DNA of 64,000 nt from Acidimicrobiia bacterium. GTDB lineage: Bacteria > Acidobacteriota > Vicinamibacteria > Vicinamibacterales > CAVVIG01. Of this stretch, positions 1 to 9,089 are shown piece after piece. The stretch spans positions 62,001-126,000 of the forward strand of contig VFZL01000003.1 in assembly GCA_016871175.1 (NCBI GenBank), given 5' to 3'. A model generated the notes under the pieces. The model did no database searches. It worked only from the letters and a program-made list of their open reading frames with translations, and was not told the origin of the DNA. Made by a program: the position numbers and the translations under genes. The stretch's first letter is position 1, and the number at the start of each line of letters is the position of its first letter.

Positions 1-2
1 CG

Positions 3-734
3 CGCCTGTTCAGTCCGTTCAACTGGGACTGGTACGCGACCGACCTAATGCCAATCGTCGACATCTACTTCCTCATCGTCCTCGCGGGCGGGATGGCGTT
101 CGGACGCCTGCGTCCGGCGCTGCGGCAGCCCCTGGCGGCGGTCGTGATGGGCCTCACGCTGCTGAATTACGGGGTCCGAGCAGGGGCGCACCACTGGGCG
201 CTCTCAGCGGCTACCGCCGCCATGGCGCCAGCCCTTCCCGACCGGTGCCCTGATGCCCTACCACAGTCGTTGATCAGCCGCTGGCCGACCGAGAGCGCGA
301 CGCAACGGCGCGAGCGTGGCGCCGCTCGCTGCCTTGTCGAAGTCGCTGCCATACCGACGTTCCTGTCGCCGCTGCGTTGGCAGATCGTCGTCCGGAACAC
401 GGATTCGTACCAGACACTCGCCCTCGATTTGCTTCGGGATCCGGCTCGGGTACCGGAGGCGATCGACGCGCCGTGGCGGTCGGCGGTCCACCATCCCGAT
501 CAGTGGACGCCAGCCGCCTTGCGCGCGGCTGAAACCGAACTCGGTCGGGTGTTTCTGGGTTTCTCACGATTCCCCGCCACCGAGTCGGTCCTGAACGACG
601 ACCAGTCCGCCACCGTGCGGTGGACCGATCTGCGATTCACCACGCCCGGCGGGCCGGCACCGCGCGGCCTGTTCACCGCCGTCGTGACGTTGACACCAGA
701 GGGCCGTGTGGTCGCGATGCGGCTTGGGGAGTAG
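3..734 (+). CDS. C-terminal part of a membrane metal-dependent hydrolase-like (YdjM/YbcI-type) protein, truncated at left edge
   Basis: Frame is open to the window edge (RLFSPFNWDWYATDLMPIVDIYFLIVL...). The PF.WDW...VD motif resembles the inner-membrane metal-dependent hydrolase family. The listed ATG at 48 is internal. Confidence 0.4.
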   Translation, partial: RLFSPFNWDWYATDLMPIVDIYFLIVLAGGMAFGRLRPALRQPLAAVVMGLTLLNYGVRAGAHHWALSAATAAMAPALPDRCPDALPQSLISRWPTESATQRRERGAARCLVEVAAIPTFLSPLRWQIVVRNTDSYQTLALDLLRDPARVPEAIDAPWRSAVHHPDQWTPAALRAAETELGRVFLGFSRFPATESVLNDDQSATVRWTDLRFTTPGGPAPRGLFTAVVTLTPEGRVVAMRLGE

Positions 735-741
735 ACCTCGC

Positions 742-1392
742 CTAGTGGAGCCGGTCCGCGTAGCCAGCCAGCGTCAACACGTGGCGAACGAGCTCGTGAA
801 ACGGACCCTGCGTCGACGGCTGCCGCTCGACGTGATGGTATCCGCCGCCCAGCCGCCCCTCGAGATCCCACAGCGGCACGCTGTCCGCCGGGAGGTGACC
901 CTCTTCGGCAGGCATCTCCCAGAAGCCCGCCGAGCGGAGCGCGGTGGTCAGGGCATGCCACTCCTCTTCCGGCACGGGCCGGATCTTGGACGCGACGACG
1001 CTCAAGGGCTGGGCCGCCTCAGGGGACGCCGCCCACGCGTACTGCCGGGCAATGAGTAGCGCCTGCCCCTCCATGCGGCTCAGCCGCACCGATAGCGGCG
1101 AAGATGCGCGGTCCGGCGACTGGGCGACGAAGCGATACACTTCGTCCTCGGCGAACGGACCGCAGGCAAGCACCGGTTCGCCCATCCACTGCAAGGAACG
1201 GCGCGAGAGCGGTCGGACGACGCTCGCGCGCTGTTCGGGAGGACACTGGTCTGGGGCCGGCAGGGCGCGTCCGAGCAGCGCCCGCGCGGGCTTGGAGGAA
1301 TCCGCCGCCCGACATCCCGGAACAGTCACGCCGACGATGACCAGCGCGGCCAACACGGCTCGGAGCCGTGCACTCATCCTTAGGTGAGCCAC
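742..1392 (-). CDS. hypothetical lipoprotein
   Basis: 216 aa ORF with an N-terminal hydrophobic segment and a lipobox-like VTVPGC. Tandem with other minus-strand ORFs. Confidence 0.55.
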   Translation of the reverse strand: MAHLRMSARLRAVLAALVIVGVTVPGCRAADSSKPARALLGRALPAPDQCPPEQRASVVRPLSRRSLQWMGEPVLACGPFAEDEVYRFVAQSPDRASSPLSVRLSRMEGQALLIARQYAWAASPEAAQPLSVVASKIRPVPEEEWHALTTALRSAGFWEMPAEEGHLPADSVPLWDLEGRLGGGYHHVERQPSTQGPFHELVRHVLTLAGYADRLH

Positions 1393-1889
1393 CGACCGAC
1401 CTCGACGAAGCGGCGAGCGCTCGGATCGAATTGCCAGCAGATTGCGAGCGTCGGATCAGCGAACCCGCACACTGTGGTCGTCGCCCAACGGGGCGCAAGG
1501 TGTCCGTGGATCCCGACGGAGTCCTTGAGCGCCGTGCTGATGTCCGCCGCCTCCTTTCGGCTGTAGCAGGACAGGTCCACATCGCCGGTGAACGTGCCGA
1601 GCTCGATGGCCGGACCGTCGACATCGATCGCGAAGTATCGTCCGGTCGACTCCTGTGGTGCTCGCATCGCGATCGCGAAGGCGCCGCGATGCCCGGGCTC
1701 GAACTCCGCCGGGCAGAACCGCAGAATCGGACCACTGAGGCCCAGGGCTGCCACGCGCGCAACGAGCTCGGGCGGACGCACTTGCGCGGAGGCGAGATCG
1801 GTCAGAACGACCGCCGCGAGGCCGATCGCAACTGCGGACGCACGTGCCAACCAATGGGTCAACCTCGCGCTGCCGATCTGCAATGTCAC
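1380..1889 (-). CDS. hypothetical secreted protein (GTG start proposed)
   Basis: Minus-strand ORF with a signal-peptide-like start (VTLQIGSARLTHWLARASAVAIGLAAVVLTDLASAQ). The upstream part of the open frame is probably non-coding. Confidence 0.5.
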   Translation of the reverse strand: MTLQIGSARLTHWLARASAVAIGLAAVVLTDLASAQVRPPELVARVAALGLSGPILRFCPAEFEPGHRGAFAIAMRAPQESTGRYFAIDVDGPAIELGTFTGDVDLSCYSRKEAADISTALKDSVGIHGHLAPRWATTTVCGFADPTLAICWQFDPSARRFVEVGRWLT

Positions 1890-1911
1890 TCCTCGATCAA
1901 ATGCACGAGAC

Positions 1912-2433
1912 TCAGTCAGTGATCCATGTTCGCTTGAACGCCCTTGACTTCGCGTCCCACCAGAAAATCGATCGAGCCTTGTCGAACTGCACAAGCTCGA
2001 CGGCAGGCGCCGTCAGCGTCAGCGATTTCAGTTCGGGATGCGGGCACTCCAAGTAGCCGCGTCCGCACGTGGTGTCGTAGCAGCCTGGCGGGACGTCACG
2101 GATCCCGTACATCTGCAGACGGCTTCCCGGGTCGCCCGCCAACTGCCACGCGTGGTGCCGGCCGTTGGCTTGCGCGAGAAATGCGAACAGCGCCCAGCCG
2201 AGACCCTTGACGGCGGTGAACAGCCAAGCCTCATCGGTGCGACCGTCATGATCGAAGTCGCCCTTCACGACGTATGGCGTGGGGAACTCGGCGCGGTGTA
2301 TCTGCCAAGCACCGGCGATGTCAGCATCGGTCGGCATGCGGTAGCCGCGCGGTGCCGCAACCTGCGCCCAACCGGTTGACACCGTCAACGCCACACTCAT
2401 CACGGCGATCGCGGGCGTGAGCCGGAGGTCCAT
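1912..2433 (-). CDS. hypothetical secreted protein
   Basis: 173 aa with signal peptide (MDLRLTPAIAVMSVALTVSTGWAQ) and several Cys (PPGCYDTTCGRGYLECPH). Confidence 0.55.
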   Translation of the reverse strand: MDLRLTPAIAVMSVALTVSTGWAQVAAPRGYRMPTDADIAGAWQIHRAEFPTPYVVKGDFDHDGRTDEAWLFTAVKGLGWALFAFLAQANGRHHAWQLAGDPGSRLQMYGIRDVPPGCYDTTCGRGYLECPHPELKSLTLTAPAVELVQFDKARSIFWWDAKSRAFKRTWITD

Positions 2434-2492
2434 TCCAGCTATCAGGATAAGCCATAAGACCGTCTCGAAGTCTCTCGAGTCGGCGCACGCGG

Positions 2493-3344
2493 CTACGGCT
2501 TGAAGTAGCCTGGTCGTGCGAGGACGTCGGCGTTGCGACCACCGAGGCGAATCTTGACGTCGTGCCAGCCGCGCTTTCCGGCAGCGGTGGGCGTGTAGGA
2601 CACCAGATAACGCGCACGCATCTCGGCGAGCGCGCGGGAAAAGAGCTCCGCCAGATCGCGCTGCGAGGTCGCCGACCAGATCCGGCCGCCTGTCGCGTCG
2701 ACAAGATCCTCCATCCAGTTCGAGCGCAGCTCGTCGCGCGCCGGGGATCGCACGATGTGGGTAACGCCCCCCGAACGGTGCGCCGACTCGAGGACGTCCT
2801 CCTCGGTCAACCAGCTCGCGTTGTCCGCACCGTCGGTGAAGAGCAGCATCATGGGGCGGGCGTCGCTATCGTGAGTCGCAGCCAGCGCCAGCTGGACCGC
2901 ATCGCGGACCGCGGTCTGGCCCTCGCCCTTGATCCCACCCAACGACCGTCTGACCGAGGCGAGGTCGGGCGTCATACGTGCACGAATAGCGACCGAATCG
3001 GAGAACGTCACGAGCCCGGCGTGGTCGCTGGGACGCAGCGCGCCAAGCAGCCCGTCGCCCGCCTTGATCAAGGCGGTGAGGCGACCACCCTGGACGCTTA
3101 GGCTCGTGTCCAAGACGAGCTGCACGCTGAGCGGCACGTCATCGAGTCTGACGGCGTCGATGGTCTGGGGGGCGCCATCGTCAGTCGCGATGAAGTCGTC
3201 CTTGGTGAGACCGGCGACCGGACGTCCGTCGCGCGTGACCGAGACGTCCATCCGAACGACCTCGACATCGGCGCGAAACGTTTGGCCGGCGACCACACCG
3301 ACCGTCGCGCTCGAGACCACGAGCGCGATCATCGTCGCGTTCAT
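2493..3344 (-). CDS. VWFA-domain protein (acidobacterial VWFA-related type)
   Basis: MIDAS-like DTSLSVQG, LLFTDGADNASW, ...RARYLVSYTP...GWHDVKIRL. Start overlaps the stop of the upstream gene (ATGA). Confidence 0.8.
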   Translation of the reverse strand: MNATMIALVVSSATVGVVAGQTFRADVEVVRMDVSVTRDGRPVAGLTKDDFIATDDGAPQTIDAVRLDDVPLSVQLVLDTSLSVQGGRLTALIKAGDGLLGALRPSDHAGLVTFSDSVAIRARMTPDLASVRRSLGGIKGEGQTAVRDAVQLALAATHDSDARPMMLLFTDGADNASWLTEEDVLESAHRSGGVTHIVRSPARDELRSNWMEDLVDATGGRIWSATSQRDLAELFSRALAEMRARYLVSYTPTAAGKRGWHDVKIRLGGRNADVLARPGYFKP

Positions 3345-4363
3345 CGGCGGACCCCCGCCTGACTCAAGAGCCACTCGATGAGCTCGGTGCCCGTAAAACC
3401 CTGCAGGTAGAGCGTCCAGGCATCGATAGGAGCCGTCGGCGAGGCCGCCGCGAACTGTTCACCGAGTTGGCGGACCCGGTCCAGATTGCCCCGCTCGAAT
3501 TCGAGCCGCGTGAGCGCTGCGTACGAGGACTTCTGCGGTGAGATCTTGTGGGCCTGCTCCGCGTGCGCGACCGCCTCGTCCAACCGCTTCTCGCGCTGCT
3601 CCAAGGCGGCCAGAAACAGGTGCGCGAGGTAGCGGAGGTCGGGACTCCTCGCCCGGCTGGCGACGGCTTCGAGCGGCTCGCGGGCGTTGCCTGGCGACTT
3701 GTTGGCCAATAGGATCCAGCCGAGGCGCAGACGCGCCTCGAGCGAGTCGGGATGGTTGGACAGGATCTGTCGATACAGTTGTGCGATCTTATGGAGCGTT
3801 TCGCTCAGCGCCTCGTGGACAGGCGCCCACCGCCCTCGGAGGTTGGGCTCGGACTCACGGACGTCGGCCTCCCGAAGCGCCCCCCGCACCAACAAAGCGT
3901 CAGCGCTGGTGACGTCAATGGTGAGGGCCTGGTTGACCGCCCGTTCGGCGCGCACACGCTCGTTGCGCGTCAGGTACACGAGGGCCTGGAGGCCGCGCCA
4001 TCGTGTTTCGGACACGCGACTGCCCGCATCACGCGACACGGCCTCGACGAGTGCTTCTGCCGCACTCAGATGCTCGTGCGCGGATTTTGCGGGTAACGAC
4101 AGCACGGCGTCCGCATGGAGCATGACCGCGGCGCGTCGGCGCGGATCACCGGTTTCGAGTGTTCGAGCGGCGGCACGGGCGCGGTCGCCGCTCCACCCGG
4201 CTACCACGGCAACCGCCTCCAGGCGCCCGCCTTCGGTGTAGCGACGCAGAAGCGTGTCGTACTCCTGGTCCGGCCTTCGACCCTGTGCGGCGGCGCGATT
4301 CGTTGCCGCGAGCAGGACGATCAGTACCGCTGAGGCCACTCGGGGCGGCCACGGCCCTTGCAT
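3341..4363 (-). CDS. tetratricopeptide-repeat secreted protein
   Basis: Signal peptide MQGPWPPRVASAVLIVLLAATNRAAAQ, then TPR-like helices (LEARLRLGWILLANKSPGNAREPLEAV...). Internal Met chosen as start. Confidence 0.65.
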   Translation of the reverse strand: MQGPWPPRVASAVLIVLLAATNRAAAQGRRPDQEYDTLLRRYTEGGRLEAVAVVAGWSGDRARAAARTLETGDPRRRAAVMLHADAVLSLPAKSAHEHLSAAEALVEAVSRDAGSRVSETRWRGLQALVYLTRNERVRAERAVNQALTIDVTSADALLVRGALREADVRESEPNLRGRWAPVHEALSETLHKIAQLYRQILSNHPDSLEARLRLGWILLANKSPGNAREPLEAVASRARSPDLRYLAHLFLAALEQREKRLDEAVAHAEQAHKISPQKSSYAALTRLEFERGNLDRVRQLGEQFAAASPTAPIDAWTLYLQGFTGTELIEWLLSQAGVRR

Positions 4364-4368
4364 GAGCC

Positions 4369-6363
4369 CTATTTGCCTGGCAGGGCAAACGCCATCAACT
4401 CGCCAGGCATCACCGCACCACTCACGCCGAGCACGATGTACTGCTTGCCGTTCCACATGTAGCTCATCGGCGAGCCGGTCTGTGCCCCAGGCATGTAGAC
4501 CGCACCGACTTCCTTACCGGTCGCCTTGTCGTACGCGCGGAGCATGGCGCCACGCTGACCGTTCGGTGTGGTGAATGCACCACCCTCGCCCGAGATCACC
4601 AGCGTCTTCGTGGTAAGAATGCCGATTCCGCCCGAGCTTCCGCCCGCCCCTCCCGGCCGTCCGGTGCGTGGGATGTTCATCCCCTTCAGCGCCGGATGAT
4701 TCTTGATGTTGTCCGGTGTCTCGCCGTGCGCGATCTGCCAAACGACCTCGCCCTTGTTCAGGTCGATCGCGCTAATCCGGCCGTACGGCGGCTTGATGAG
4801 CGGCAGCCCTTGCACGCTCAACCCCGGCCCTCCATCGTCCCCGCCGCCCACGCTGATGTAGTTCATGTCCGATCGCTTCGGATCGTTCACCATCGAAAGC
4901 ACGCGCAACAGGGAGTGCGAGTACACATAGAGGATCCCCGTGTCGGGATCGAGCGAGCCGCCGGGCCAGTTGGCGCCGTTCGGAATGAACAACGTGCCAA
5001 CCTTCCCGCCCTCGCCGCGCGCGATCGGCGGTGTGTAGATTGGGCCAAACTTGTACTGCTGCAGGAGCTTCAGCCCTTCCGCCTTCAATTGGGGCGTGAA
5101 GTCGATGACGTAGTCTTCGAGGAACCCGTTGCGCTCGAACGGGGGTGGCTTGGTCGGAAACGGCTGCGTCGGCGAGTAGGTCTCGGACGGGAGCGTCCCC
5201 TTCTCCACGGGACGCTCTTCGATCGGCCACACCGGCTTGCCCGTCACCCGATCGAAAAGGAACAGGAAGCCTTGCTTGGTTGGCTGCGCAATCGCTTTGA
5301 TCCGCTGGCCGTTCACCGTGATGTCCGCCAGAATGGGTGCGCAGGGCACGTCGTAGTCCCAGATCGGGTGGTGGACGAACTGGAAATGCCACAGCCGCTT
5401 CCCAGTCTGCAATTCGACTGCGACGAGACTCTCCGCAAACAAGTTGTTGCCGGGTCGGTGTCCTCCGAAGTAGTCGCCGGTCGGAATCTCAACCGGCAAA
5501 TACGCGATGCCCAACTCCTCGTCGACCGTGAGCTGCGTCCACATGCCGGTGTGTCCGGTGTACGACCATGAGTCGTTCAACCATGTGTCGTTGCCAAACT
5601 CGCCGGGACGGGGAATAGTGTGGAAGATCCAGAGTCGCTTGCCCGTTTTCGCGTCGTATCCTCGGACGTAGCCCTTCGGGTTCTCCCTGCTCCGCGGTGC
5701 CGTGCCGCCACGATGCGACGCACCCACGATGACGACGTTTTTCGCGACGATGGGCGCGCCGTTCCAGGAGATGTCGGCTGTCTCGAGGTCGAGGGTCTGG
5801 TCCGCGTCCAGCCGCAGATCGACGACGCCGTGGCTCCCGAAGTCCGCGAGCGGCCGTCCGGTCTTCGCATCCAGCCCGACGAGTTGATACCCGTTCGACA
5901 CGTAGAAGATGCGCTCGTCGCCCTTCCCGTCGGTCCAGTAGCCGACGCCGCGGCCCGACATACGCCGCGACGACACCTGGGCACGGCGACCTTCCTCGAG
6001 TCGATGCATCCACAGCATCTCGCCGGTATCGGCCCTCACGGCGACAGCGTTCCGATGCGATCCGGCCGTGAAGTACAACACGCCGTTCACCATCAGCGGC
6101 GTCGTCTGGAGGTTGAAATCGGGACGGGGGCCCAGGTTGTCCGTCTTGAATCGCCAGGCCACTTCCAGCGTGTTGAAGTTCTGGGCGTTGATCTGGTCGA
6201 GCGGCGCGTACCGCGTGGACCCCACGTCACCCGCCCAGGATCGCCACTCGCCCTTAGTGGCGCCCTTCTGCGCCACGGCGGTCGTCGTCACAGCCGCGAC
6301 GCACAGTGCCACTGTTCCGAGCCAGACGCGTACGGACGCCCCGCAGAAGCTGCATGACCGCAT
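4369..6363 (-). CDS. PQQ-dependent dehydrogenase (quinoprotein, glucose-dehydrogenase-like)
   Basis: Repeated PQQ propeller motifs (AVAVRADTGEMLWMHRL, LVGLDAKTGRPLADFGSHGVVDL, VRGYDAKTGKRLWIFH) with a signal sequence. Confidence 0.9.
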   Translation of the reverse strand: MRSCSFCGASVRVWLGTVALCVAAVTTTAVAQKGATKGEWRSWAGDVGSTRYAPLDQINAQNFNTLEVAWRFKTDNLGPRPDFNLQTTPLMVNGVLYFTAGSHRNAVAVRADTGEMLWMHRLEEGRRAQVSSRRMSGRGVGYWTDGKGDERIFYVSNGYQLVGLDAKTGRPLADFGSHGVVDLRLDADQTLDLETADISWNGAPIVAKNVVIVGASHRGGTAPRSRENPKGYVRGYDAKTGKRLWIFHTIPRPGEFGNDTWLNDSWSYTGHTGMWTQLTVDEELGIAYLPVEIPTGDYFGGHRPGNNLFAESLVAVELQTGKRLWHFQFVHHPIWDYDVPCAPILADITVNGQRIKAIAQPTKQGFLFLFDRVTGKPVWPIEERPVEKGTLPSETYSPTQPFPTKPPPFERNGFLEDYVIDFTPQLKAEGLKLLQQYKFGPIYTPPIARGEGGKVGTLFIPNGANWPGGSLDPDTGILYVYSHSLLRVLSMVNDPKRSDMNYISVGGGDDGGPGLSVQGLPLIKPPYGRISAIDLNKGEVVWQIAHGETPDNIKNHPALKGMNIPRTGRPGGAGGSSGGIGILTTKTLVISGEGGAFTTPNGQRGAMLRAYDKATGKEVGAVYMPGAQTGSPMSYMWNGKQYIVLGVSGAVMPGELMAFALPGK

Positions 6364-6401
6364 AGTGAGACCTCACGCTCCGGAAACGGCTGGATGCTAC
6401 C

Positions 6402-6439
6402 CCAAAAACAAAAGGAGAGGCCCTTTCGGAACCTCTCCT
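6402..6439 (-). terminator. Rho-independent terminator downstream of the 6486..7952 gene
   Basis: Perfect 8-bp stem aggagagg...cctctcct (6413-6420/6432-6439). On the minus strand it is followed by TTTTGTTTTT. Confidence 0.8.
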
Positions 6440-6485
6440 TCCCTACCTGCCTACCCGCCCAGCTCCTTGCCCGCGTGACCGAGGC

Positions 6486-7952
6486 CTACTGCTGCTGTTG
6501 CTGCTGCGTCCGAGTACCGGCGGGCGCCTTGCCGCGCTTGGCGAGCTCTTTCTGGTACTGCTCTGGAGTCAGGAACGCGATATCGGTCCACCCGTGCCCC
6601 ATCTCGTCCATCGTTCGGCTGCCCCATCCGCGCCAGTTGGTCGGGTCGGGGTTGTGCTTATTGTTCGCTGTGTTGTCATGGTACGAGATGGTGTGGAGGA
6701 TCGTCCCCTTCGGGAAGAGGTGCGGCGTCTTGTACGTGTAAGTGATCTGCCAATTCTGCTCGTAGCGGTTCGCATCCGTGAGCGTCTCACGTCGGCCGTC
6801 CGGGTGAATGGCTTCGAGGATCATCCGCGTGCCCAGGAAGTGCATGTGCGGCTGGAAGCTGAGGATCAGCGCATCTTGCGGCAGCGGCCAGAAGCGCTCG
6901 TGCGTGGCCACGGTATTCGGGGGGATGCTCAGCGTGGTCGCCGAGTGCAGCGGATTCTCTTGAACCAGGAATCCCGTTGGCATCCGCGGTTCGTTGATGT
7001 CGATCTTGTGGCCGGCCTTGAGGATGGCGTCTTCCACCTTCTCGCGGTTGAGCGCCCACATATTCCCGACGTCGGTGCGGATGCGATGTGACGTGACCAC
7101 GTACTCAGGCTTGTAGCCCTTGGGGTAGAACTTGATGCCGACGCGTTCGATGTCGTGCTTCTCCTCGCCCATCGAGTGATAGTGCGGGGCGAATCGGAAC
7201 TTGGATCCCGCCTTGATCAGCTTCGCTGTTCCGTCCGCGAAGAAGTCGGCGTCGTTCCCCGGCCCGTACTCGATGAGGTCCATCTCCTCGTCGGTATTCG
7301 AGCCCATGCCCAGCGAGAGCCCATCTCGATCGGCGCCCTCCGGCGCACGCACATACACGTGAGAATGGTGCACACAGCAGTTCGCCGACGGAATCATCTG
7401 CACCCACTTGACGTAGCGGTCTTCGGTGATCTTCGGATCCACGATCTCGCTCGGCTGCGTGTCCCGACCGGCGGCGGGGATCGTGAAGCCTTTCTCCATG
7501 CTCACGACCAGGTCGGGCTCGCCGAACGCCCATTCGTCTGCAGCTCTGAACTTGGCCGGGGGCGGTGCGTCCTTGGGATCACCCTGAGGCGCACCCCCGT
7601 CGATCCACCTCACGACCGTCTCGATCTCCTTGTCGGAGAGCGACGGATCATCGAGATACTCGCCGATGCTCCGATCGATGTGCCACGGTGGCATTTGACG
7701 GCTCGACACCCGCGCCTTGATGGCCCGGACCCATGGACGCACGTCCTGATACGTCAGCAGTGACATCGGGGCGATCGAGTTTGGACGATGACACTTCTGG
7801 CACGAGCGCTGAAGGAGCGGAAGGACATCCTTCGTGAACGTTGGCGTGGCTGCCTTCGTTGATTGCCCCGCGACGACGGGCGGCATGAGCAACACGAACA
7901 CGGTCGGCACGCCGACGCTCAACGCGAGCCGGGCGAACTTGCGCATAATCAC
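6486..7952 (-). CDS. exported heme-c protein with copper type II ascorbate-dependent monooxygenase-like His motifs; C-terminal poly-Q
   Basis: Signal peptide; CQKCH heme motif in FTKDVLPLLQRSCQKCHRPNSIAPMSLLTYQDVRPW; VHHSHVY, HYHSMG, QPHMHFLG; ends ...RTQQQQQQ. Confidence 0.8.
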   Translation of the reverse strand: MIMRKFARLALSVGVPTVFVLLMPPVVAGQSTKAATPTFTKDVLPLLQRSCQKCHRPNSIAPMSLLTYQDVRPWVRAIKARVSSRQMPPWHIDRSIGEYLDDPSLSDKEIETVVRWIDGGAPQGDPKDAPPPAKFRAADEWAFGEPDLVVSMEKGFTIPAAGRDTQPSEIVDPKITEDRYVKWVQMIPSANCCVHHSHVYVRAPEGADRDGLSLGMGSNTDEEMDLIEYGPGNDADFFADGTAKLIKAGSKFRFAPHYHSMGEEKHDIERVGIKFYPKGYKPEYVVTSHRIRTDVGNMWALNREKVEDAILKAGHKIDINEPRMPTGFLVQENPLHSATTLSIPPNTVATHERFWPLPQDALILSFQPHMHFLGTRMILEAIHPDGRRETLTDANRYEQNWQITYTYKTPHLFPKGTILHTISYHDNTANNKHNPDPTNWRGWGSRTMDEMGHGWTDIAFLTPEQYQKELAKRGKAPAGTRTQQQQQQ

Positions 7953-8306
7953 CTCTCCTGAACCGACCGGTGACCTGGATCGACCGCAACAGTATACGCT
8001 ATGGACTGGCGGTCGTGAACGCCTGAAACCCTCCTTGAGGAAGAAGTTGCCAGGCCTCTTGACAGCGGCTACGCTCGGGTTTCGATCGGTGTCGTCGCGT
8101 GCAACGGCTCAGGTAATGAGCGCCACACGACAGGAAGGAACTCAGTGGAGGGCTAGATGTGCCAAGTTGACGCTCACAAAAGGGTCGGCCGAAGCGGCGT
8201 GCTAAGCGGAGCGTACCCACTCGACGGATCCGCTGCCCCCCCAGTTGCGGATCCAGCACCCGCGCGCCTCGGGACCGAAGCTGACCTCGCAAGGAGACCA
8301 CGTGCG

Positions 8307-9077
8307 GTGAGCGTGCCCCAGACCTTCGTCCGCTGGTTCGCCGCACTGGTGTGGAGCGCGGGGCCGCTCGTCGGGACTGGGCTGGCGCAACAGAATCAGC
8401 CGATCTACCCCTCGTACGAGGGGTTCATGAAGAACGCCGATGGCACGCTCACGCTGTCGTTCGGATACTACAGCCACAACGCCGAGGTCATCACCATTCC
8501 CCCCGGCGCCGACAACTCCTTCGCTCCAACCCCTGAGGATCGCCAACAGCCCACGGTGTTCAAGCCAGGGCATTGGGAGCGTCAATGCGTCATGGTGGTG
8601 CCCGGCAACTTCGATGGCAAGTTGACGTGGAATCTCGCCTACGCCGGGAAAGCGACCAGCACCAGCACGAGGATGCTCCAGTCCAATTGGTTCCTCGTGG
8701 AAGCGGTGGATGAGCTCACCAGGTCGATCGACCTCGCGAAAGCCAAACACGGCGTCTGTCTCAATCGTGCGCCGGAGGTGTCGGTGCTCGGAACGGTCCG
8801 CAAGCGCGGCGCACCGTCGACCTTGGCGACGCCGATGGATGTCGGCGCGACGGAGAGCCTCTTCGGGAGCGTGCACGATGAGGGGCTGCCGCGGGGCAAG
8901 CCAGTGACGGCCAGCTGGAAACAAATCTCAGGTCCCGGCACGGCGAGGTTCGAGCGAGCCGACACGGCTCGCACGCACGTCGTGTTCTCGGCACCCGGTG
9001 AATACGTCCTGGAGTTGACCGGAAGCGACTCCGAGCTGAACGCGTCGACACGAGTCACGGTGACGGTCGTGAAGTAA
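8307..9077 (+). CDS. secreted Ig/PKD-like protein, copy A of the repeated module family
   Basis: aaggag RBS upstream of GTG 8307; SYEGFMKNADGTLTLSFGYYSHN...IPPGADN...QQPTVFKPG...VPGNFDGKLTWNL, shared with 14467..15408 and 44902..45873. Confidence 0.75.
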   Translation: MSVPQTFVRWFAALVWSAGPLVGTGLAQQNQPIYPSYEGFMKNADGTLTLSFGYYSHNAEVITIPPGADNSFAPTPEDRQQPTVFKPGHWERQCVMVVPGNFDGKLTWNLAYAGKATSTSTRMLQSNWFLVEAVDELTRSIDLAKAKHGVCLNRAPEVSVLGTVRKRGAPSTLATPMDVGATESLFGSVHDEGLPRGKPVTASWKQISGPGTARFERADTARTHVVFSAPGEYVLELTGSDSELNASTRVTVTVVK

Positions 9078-9089
9078 CTCGACGGTCCC

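Noticed and set aside
6486-6506. CTG triplet run as a possible CRISPR or regulatory repeat
   Set aside because: It is the reverse complement of an in-frame poly-Gln C-terminus; no spacers.
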